A DNA stretch of 36,676 nt from Tyzzerella sp. (GTDB taxonomy: Bacteria > Bacillota > Clostridia > Lachnospirales > Lachnospiraceae), in contig JAFQDE010000010.1 in the NCBI GenBank assembly GCA_017416155.1, positions 65,476-102,151 of the forward strand. Direction: 5' to 3'. Position numbers and translations under genes: made by a program. Below, in pieces: positions 34,076 through 36,676 of this stretch; the stretch's first letter is position 1; each line of letters opens with the position of its first letter. The notes beneath the pieces are model-generated. The model had not been told where the DNA came from, searched no databases, and saw only the letters and a program-made list of their open reading frames with translations.

Positions 34076-34561
34076 TTACTTGCTCGCAATTACGTCTGCA
34101 AACTCAGCCTCCGTAGCCTTTAATAAATCGCCCGGATTTAATATTAGCTGCAATCCAATTCTGCCTCCACTCACGACCACTTTGTCATAGAGCATTGCAT
34201 CCTCTTGAATGACTGTCGGGAACTTCTTTTTCATTCCAATTGATGTGCAACCACCACGGATATATCCTGTTACAGCTGTCAAATCTTTTAGTGGTAGCAT
34301 CTCAAGTGCCTTCTCGCCAACTACACGTGCCGCTTTCTTAAAATCAATCTCCTCCGCCACCGGGATTACGAATACATAATAATTCTTGCTCTTGCCTACT
34401 GTAACAAGTGTCTTATACATAATCTCATAAGGCATTCCGAGCTGGTCTGCTATATGAATTCCGTCAATAAATTCATCACACTCATAGGTGCGCATCTCGT
34501 ATTCTATTTTCATCGTTTCTAAAATGCGCATGGCATTTGTCTTATTTTCCTTTTTCACCAT
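34076..34561 (-). CDS. ybaK: Cys-tRNA(Pro) deacylase, YbaK/EbsC family
   Basis: A 161-residue YbaK-type editing enzyme that removes cysteine wrongly attached to tRNA-Pro. Family features are IHIADQLGMPYEIMYKTLV with the conserved Lys of the active site, AEEIDFKKAARVVGEKALEML, and GYIRGGCTSIGMKKKFPTVI (the GGCSPIG-like loop). Length is normal. AGAGG precedes the ATG, and its own promoter lies upstream. It sits between two identical tRNA-Cys genes on the same strand. Confidence 0.93.
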   Translation of the reverse strand: MVKKENKTNAMRILETMKIEYEMRTYECDEFIDGIHIADQLGMPYEIMYKTLVTVGKSKNYYVFVIPVAEEIDFKKAARVVGEKALEMLPLKDLTAVTGYIRGGCTSIGMKKKFPTVIQEDAMLYDKVVVSGGRIGLQLILNPGDLLKATEAEFADVIASK

Positions 34562-34599
34562 AACTCTAATGCCTCTTTGCTATAAACTATGTTAGAACA

Positions 34600-34628
34600 A
34601 TTATACTCTTTTTCTTCAATACATTCAA
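34600..34628 (-). promoter_or_regulatory. Promoter for ybaK
   Basis: TTGAAT (34628-34623) and TATAAT (34605-34600) with a 17-base spacer, 38 bases before the start codon. Confidence 0.65.
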
Positions 34629-34719
34629 TGCGATTTCCATTTATAAGTTGCAAATCCCTAGACCCTCTTTTTTCCCATAACACTAACACCCCAGTTGTAT
34701 AGGTGGAAAATCAATTTAC

Positions 34720-34759
34720 AAAAACAAAAACCTCAAGAACTTACGATTCCTGAGGTTTT
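34720..34759 (-). terminator. Terminator after tRNA-Glu/tRNA-Cys
   Basis: AAAACCTCA / TGAGGTTTT stem with a 15-base loop that can pair further (GAA/TTC), then TGTTTTTG on the minus strand. Confidence 0.8.
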
Positions 34760-34762
34760 AAG

Positions 34763-34833
34763 AGGCGCCAACCAGATTTGAACTGGTGATAGAGGTGTTG
34801 CAGACCTTTGCCTTACCACTTGGCTATGGCGCC
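34763..34833 (-). tRNA. tRNA-Cys (GCA), copy 2
   Basis: Identical over all 71 bases to the copy at 33888-33958. It follows tRNA-Glu and a cluster of palindromes in the same direction, without a clear promoter of its own, so it is probably cotranscribed with tRNA-Glu. Confidence 0.97.
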
Positions 34834-34851
34834 ATATATAATCGTGTAATT

Positions 34852-34955
34852 GAATTTGCCTTGGCAAATTCACACGCGAGACGCGTTTGCGAAGCAAAAA
34901 TTACCTTGCGCGTCTCTGCGCTCCATGCGGAGCGTCGTTGTGCGTAGCACAATGA
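34852..34955. repeat. Cluster of four or five palindromes between tRNA-Glu and tRNA-Cys
   Basis: Within about 100 bases: GAATTTGCC-TT-GGCAAATTC (34852-34871); an outer stem CGCGAGACGCG / CGCGTCTC-t-GCG (34875-34920) enclosing TTTGC-GAA-GCAAA (34886-34898); CGCTCC-ATGC-GGAGCG (34919-34934); and TTGTGC-GTA-GCACAA (34938-34952), which reaches the tRNA-Glu 3' end. The GC content is much higher than in the flanks. No U-run follows, so these are not terminators. Confidence 0.7.
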
Positions 34956-35024
34956 CTCCTACGGGAATCGAACCCGTGTTACCGCCGTGAAAGGGCGATG
35001 TCTTAACCGCTTGACCAAGGAGCC
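34953..35024 (-). tRNA. tRNA-Glu (UUC)
   Basis: A 72-base cloverleaf on the minus strand: acceptor GGCTCCT / AGGAGTC, anticodon stem CGCCC / GGGCG-type with loop CTTTCAC giving UUC, T arm CACGGGTTCGATTCCCGTA, discriminator A. CCA is not encoded. Confidence 0.96.
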
Positions 35025-35067
35025 TCAATTGTATAGCCACTAGTTTCCTGTGAACCCAACGCAAATT

Positions 35068-35096
35068 ATAATAACATATCATTAGCTCTTTGGCAA
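35068..35096 (-). promoter_or_regulatory. Promoter for tRNA-Glu
   Basis: TTGCCA (35096-35091) and TATTAT (35073-35068) with a 17-base spacer, about 45 bases before the tRNA. The -35 box lies in the distal arm of the hairpin at 35091-35142. Confidence 0.5.
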
Positions 35097-35142
35097 GAAC
35101 TTTTTTAATTTTTTCAAGCTATTTTTTCAAAAGTTCTTACCA
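35091..35142 (-). terminator. Hairpin after the phosphodiester glycosidase gene
   Basis: TGGtAAGAACTTTT pairs with AAAAGTTCTTgCCA (one mismatch) across a 24-base A/T-rich loop. It lies 14 bases after the stop codon. No strong U-run follows, so termination may be partial. Confidence 0.45.
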
Positions 35143-35155
35143 AAGATTTATGTGA

Positions 35156-36355
35156 CTAATTGCTTTGAACGTCACTTGCAAACTTACAAATAAATGCGTT
35201 CGGTAAGTATCTTCCCAAACTGTTTTTGCTGGATGGTCTGCTAATGGTTTTTCCTCTATAATTCATGATAGAGGAACTTCCACCATCTAAATTCATGGCT
35301 TGGTATGCTTTATGTCTAAGCATAATTTCTGCGAGGTCATTTACAGTCGCCCCTATACTATGTCCCACTTGACGGCCATCCACTATCAGCATTAAAAATT
35401 CTCCACTCTGAGTTTGTCCAACTGCGCTTCTTGGTTGAAGCCCATAACCAAATGATCCTTGAACATATTTTGAACCATCGACTATTAGCGCCGGACTAAA
35501 TTGGATTCCCCATTTATAGTCTGTGATTTTCTGAGCATTATAATTCTCTATATATAATTTATTATCTTCTTTAAATCCGAAAAATTTCAGGCGTCCTATT
35601 GGGTTTCCGTATTCTACACCATCAAGCACCATACTTCCCATGACGGTACCGCCATTACCCTTCATATTTTCATCCGCAAACCCACTTGCATTGATTGCAA
35701 CAAGCGCTTGATTGTCTTCAGCAAACTTTGTAATCAAATTTCCATATGAACCAAGTGATTTTGATTTCGCAACCGTAACTTGCGCCGAATTCTTTATGAT
35801 TGCCAATAATCCCTTATATTGTTCCCCAGTCACCTCTACAATCAATAGATTATTTTCACTGTCTAACACTTTTATTTTTTCCCCGAATGTAGTTGTAATA
35901 TTTACATCACCACTCAAATTTTCTATCAGCAAGTCTTTATATGATGAAATTTCATTGTCAGACATATATGTTTCCAATGAGTTTTTATCTACTTCCCAGA
36001 ATTTTTCGTAGAATGCTTCCTCCTCTGTTTGCGACGTTGTATTATTAATGTCTATTTTGTCTGATTCCCACTTGCTTTCCAAACTTTCTTGTATAGCTTG
36101 CCCTTCCATAGCTTCTTGCATTACATCATCTATGATATATCCCGGAATAAACGCAGTTGCCAACCATTGGTGTCTTCCCGTTGTCATAGCAGTCTCGATG
36201 TATATGCCTCTCCATTTTTTAATAAATGGAATATTAGAAAACACTGCAGTGCAATATCCAAATACCATAAACAGCAGAATTGATACAATCCATATCACAA
36301 TTTTTTGTTTCTTAGACATCTTTCTTTTCTGATGTACCTTATTTCGTTTAGACAT
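35156..36355 (-). CDS. Phosphodiester glycosidase family protein (NAGPA domain)
   Basis: A 399-residue protein with a basic N terminus, one membrane helix (about 20-41) and a large outer part. The last 200 residues are the NAGPA-like domain: AINASGFADENMKGNGG, LQPRSAVGQTQSGEFLMLIVDGR and the hallmark MNLDGGSSSIMNYRGK. The family includes enzymes that uncover N-acetylglucosamine phosphodiesters and proteins linked to exopolysaccharide and teichoic acid metabolism. GGGG lies 6 bases before the ATG at 36355. It starts 40 bases after the tRNA-Asn terminator. Confidence 0.87.
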   Translation of the reverse strand: MSKRNKVHQKRKMSKKQKIVIWIVSILLFMVFGYCTAVFSNIPFIKKWRGIYIETAMTTGRHQWLATAFIPGYIIDDVMQEAMEGQAIQESLESKWESDKIDINNTTSQTEEEAFYEKFWEVDKNSLETYMSDNEISSYKDLLIENLSGDVNITTTFGEKIKVLDSENNLLIVEVTGEQYKGLLAIIKNSAQVTVAKSKSLGSYGNLITKFAEDNQALVAINASGFADENMKGNGGTVMGSMVLDGVEYGNPIGRLKFFGFKEDNKLYIENYNAQKITDYKWGIQFSPALIVDGSKYVQGSFGYGLQPRSAVGQTQSGEFLMLIVDGRQVGHSIGATVNDLAEIMLRHKAYQAMNLDGGSSSIMNYRGKTISRPSSKNSLGRYLPNAFICKFASDVQSN

Positions 36356-36389
36356 TTTATCCCCTTTTTCTTCTTTGGTTATAGTAATA

Positions 36390-36423
36390 TAAAAAAACCC
36401 ATAAATTCAATGATTTACGGGTT
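36390..36423 (-). terminator. Terminator of the rRNA-tRNA-Asn operon
   Basis: AACCCgTAAAT / ATTTAtGGGTT stem on the minus strand followed by TTTTTTTATA, 7 bases after tRNA-Asn. Confidence 0.88.
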
Positions 36424-36429
36424 ACATAG

Positions 36430-36502
36430 CTCCCCCTGTTGGACTTGAACCAACGACAACTCGGTTAACAGCCGAGTGCTCTACCGACTGAGCTAAGGAG
36501 GA
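36430..36502 (-). tRNA. tRNA-Asn (GUU)
   Basis: A 73-base cloverleaf on the minus strand: acceptor TCCTCCT / AGGGGGA, D arm TAGCTCAGTCGGTAGAGCA, anticodon loop CTGTTAA giving GUU, T arm GTTGGTTCAAGTCCAAC, discriminator G as in other tRNA-Asn. It follows the 23S rRNA by about 95 bases; no 5S rRNA lies between. Confidence 0.96.
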
Positions 36503-36596
36503 TTATCCTGAAAATATATCTTCTTATTTATATATCTTCAAAACTACACACAAATATACATATCTTTTCATCTTTTCTTGTTCCTATCACCTTACC

Positions 36597-36676
36597 TTGG
36601 TTATGCCCTCGACCTATTAGTAACAGTCAGCTACATGCATTACTGCACTTCCACCTCTGTCCTATCTACCTCGTCG
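36597..36676 (-). rRNA. 23S ribosomal RNA, 3' end (partial)
   Basis: The minus strand shows the conserved 3' end of 23S rRNA: AGGTGGAAGTGCAGTAATGC, then AGCTGACTGTTACTAATAGG, and TCGAGGGCATAACCAA. The gene continues beyond the right edge. The mature end is placed by comparison with remembered Bacillus 23S rRNA and is approximate. Confidence 0.95.

Noticed and set aside
34870-35082. Open frame of 70 codons on the minus strand
   Set aside because: It covers tRNA-Glu and the palindrome cluster and has no ribosome site; the openness comes from the structured RNA and repeat.

Overview
The window is chromosomal DNA of a low-to-moderate GC, Gram-positive, endospore-forming anaerobe. Gene content and gene order point to the Lachnospiraceae (Clostridium cluster XIVa). 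The evidence is CotJ spore-coat genes, a birA-coaX-dusB-greA-lysS cluster, lipoproteins in place of periplasmic proteins, Gram-positive ribosome binding sites, and tRNA genes without encoded CCA. I see no prophage, insertion sequence or CRISPR array.

Layout. (1) 1-1035: a minus-strand thiamine unit made of a sigma-A-type promoter, a TPP riboswitch, an intrinsic terminator, a thiamine-binding protein and the start of an ABC permease. (2) 1141-2310: a pair of short CHR (chromate-type) transporters. (3) 2316-4440: a GltS-like symporter with an overlapping 2H phosphoesterase, divergent from a PlsC-like acyltransferase that carries a zinc ribbon. (4) 5626-9863: glycogen branching enzyme, then a KtrB/KtrA-type potassium uptake pair. 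(5) 9864-12971: a short-chain dehydrogenase, a metal-dependent amidohydrolase, a CotJA-CotJB fusion and CotJC in one direction. (6) 13044-16811: a complete YclNOPQ-like iron-siderophore ABC transporter. A GGTTAGT-N4-ACTAA palindrome lies at each end of it. (7) 16974-24035: a long minus-strand housekeeping run of patatin-OTC, birA, a small conserved protein, coaX, dusB, greA and lysS. (8) 24111-31774: nfeD and an SPFH protein, a SleB-type cell-wall hydrolase with a WalR-like box, a two-component system with a TrmH-family methyltransferase, metK, and a DUF6062-like protein. (9) 31810-36676: a lipoprotein SGNH-like hydrolase and a zinc-ribbon membrane protein, a Cys-tRNA(Pro) deacylase between two identical tRNA-Cys genes, tRNA-Glu beside a cluster of palindromes, a phosphodiester glycosidase, tRNA-Asn, and the 3' end of a 23S rRNA gene.

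The most unusual item is at 21999-24035. One uninterrupted reading frame joins a complete patatin-like phospholipase (residues 1 to about 367) to a complete ornithine carbamoyltransferase (residues 368-678). The carbamoyltransferase part keeps its own Shine-Dalgarno sequence and ATG. The second codon before that ATG is TAC, one substitution from a stop. This is therefore either a real bifunctional protein with dual initiation or a recent stop-codon loss. Other points worth a second look are the CotJA-CotJB fusion in an operon with metabolic genes, the paired palindromes around the iron transporter, an apparent ATT start codon, the tRNA-Cys/ybaK/tRNA-Cys arrangement, and the palindrome cluster beside tRNA-Glu.
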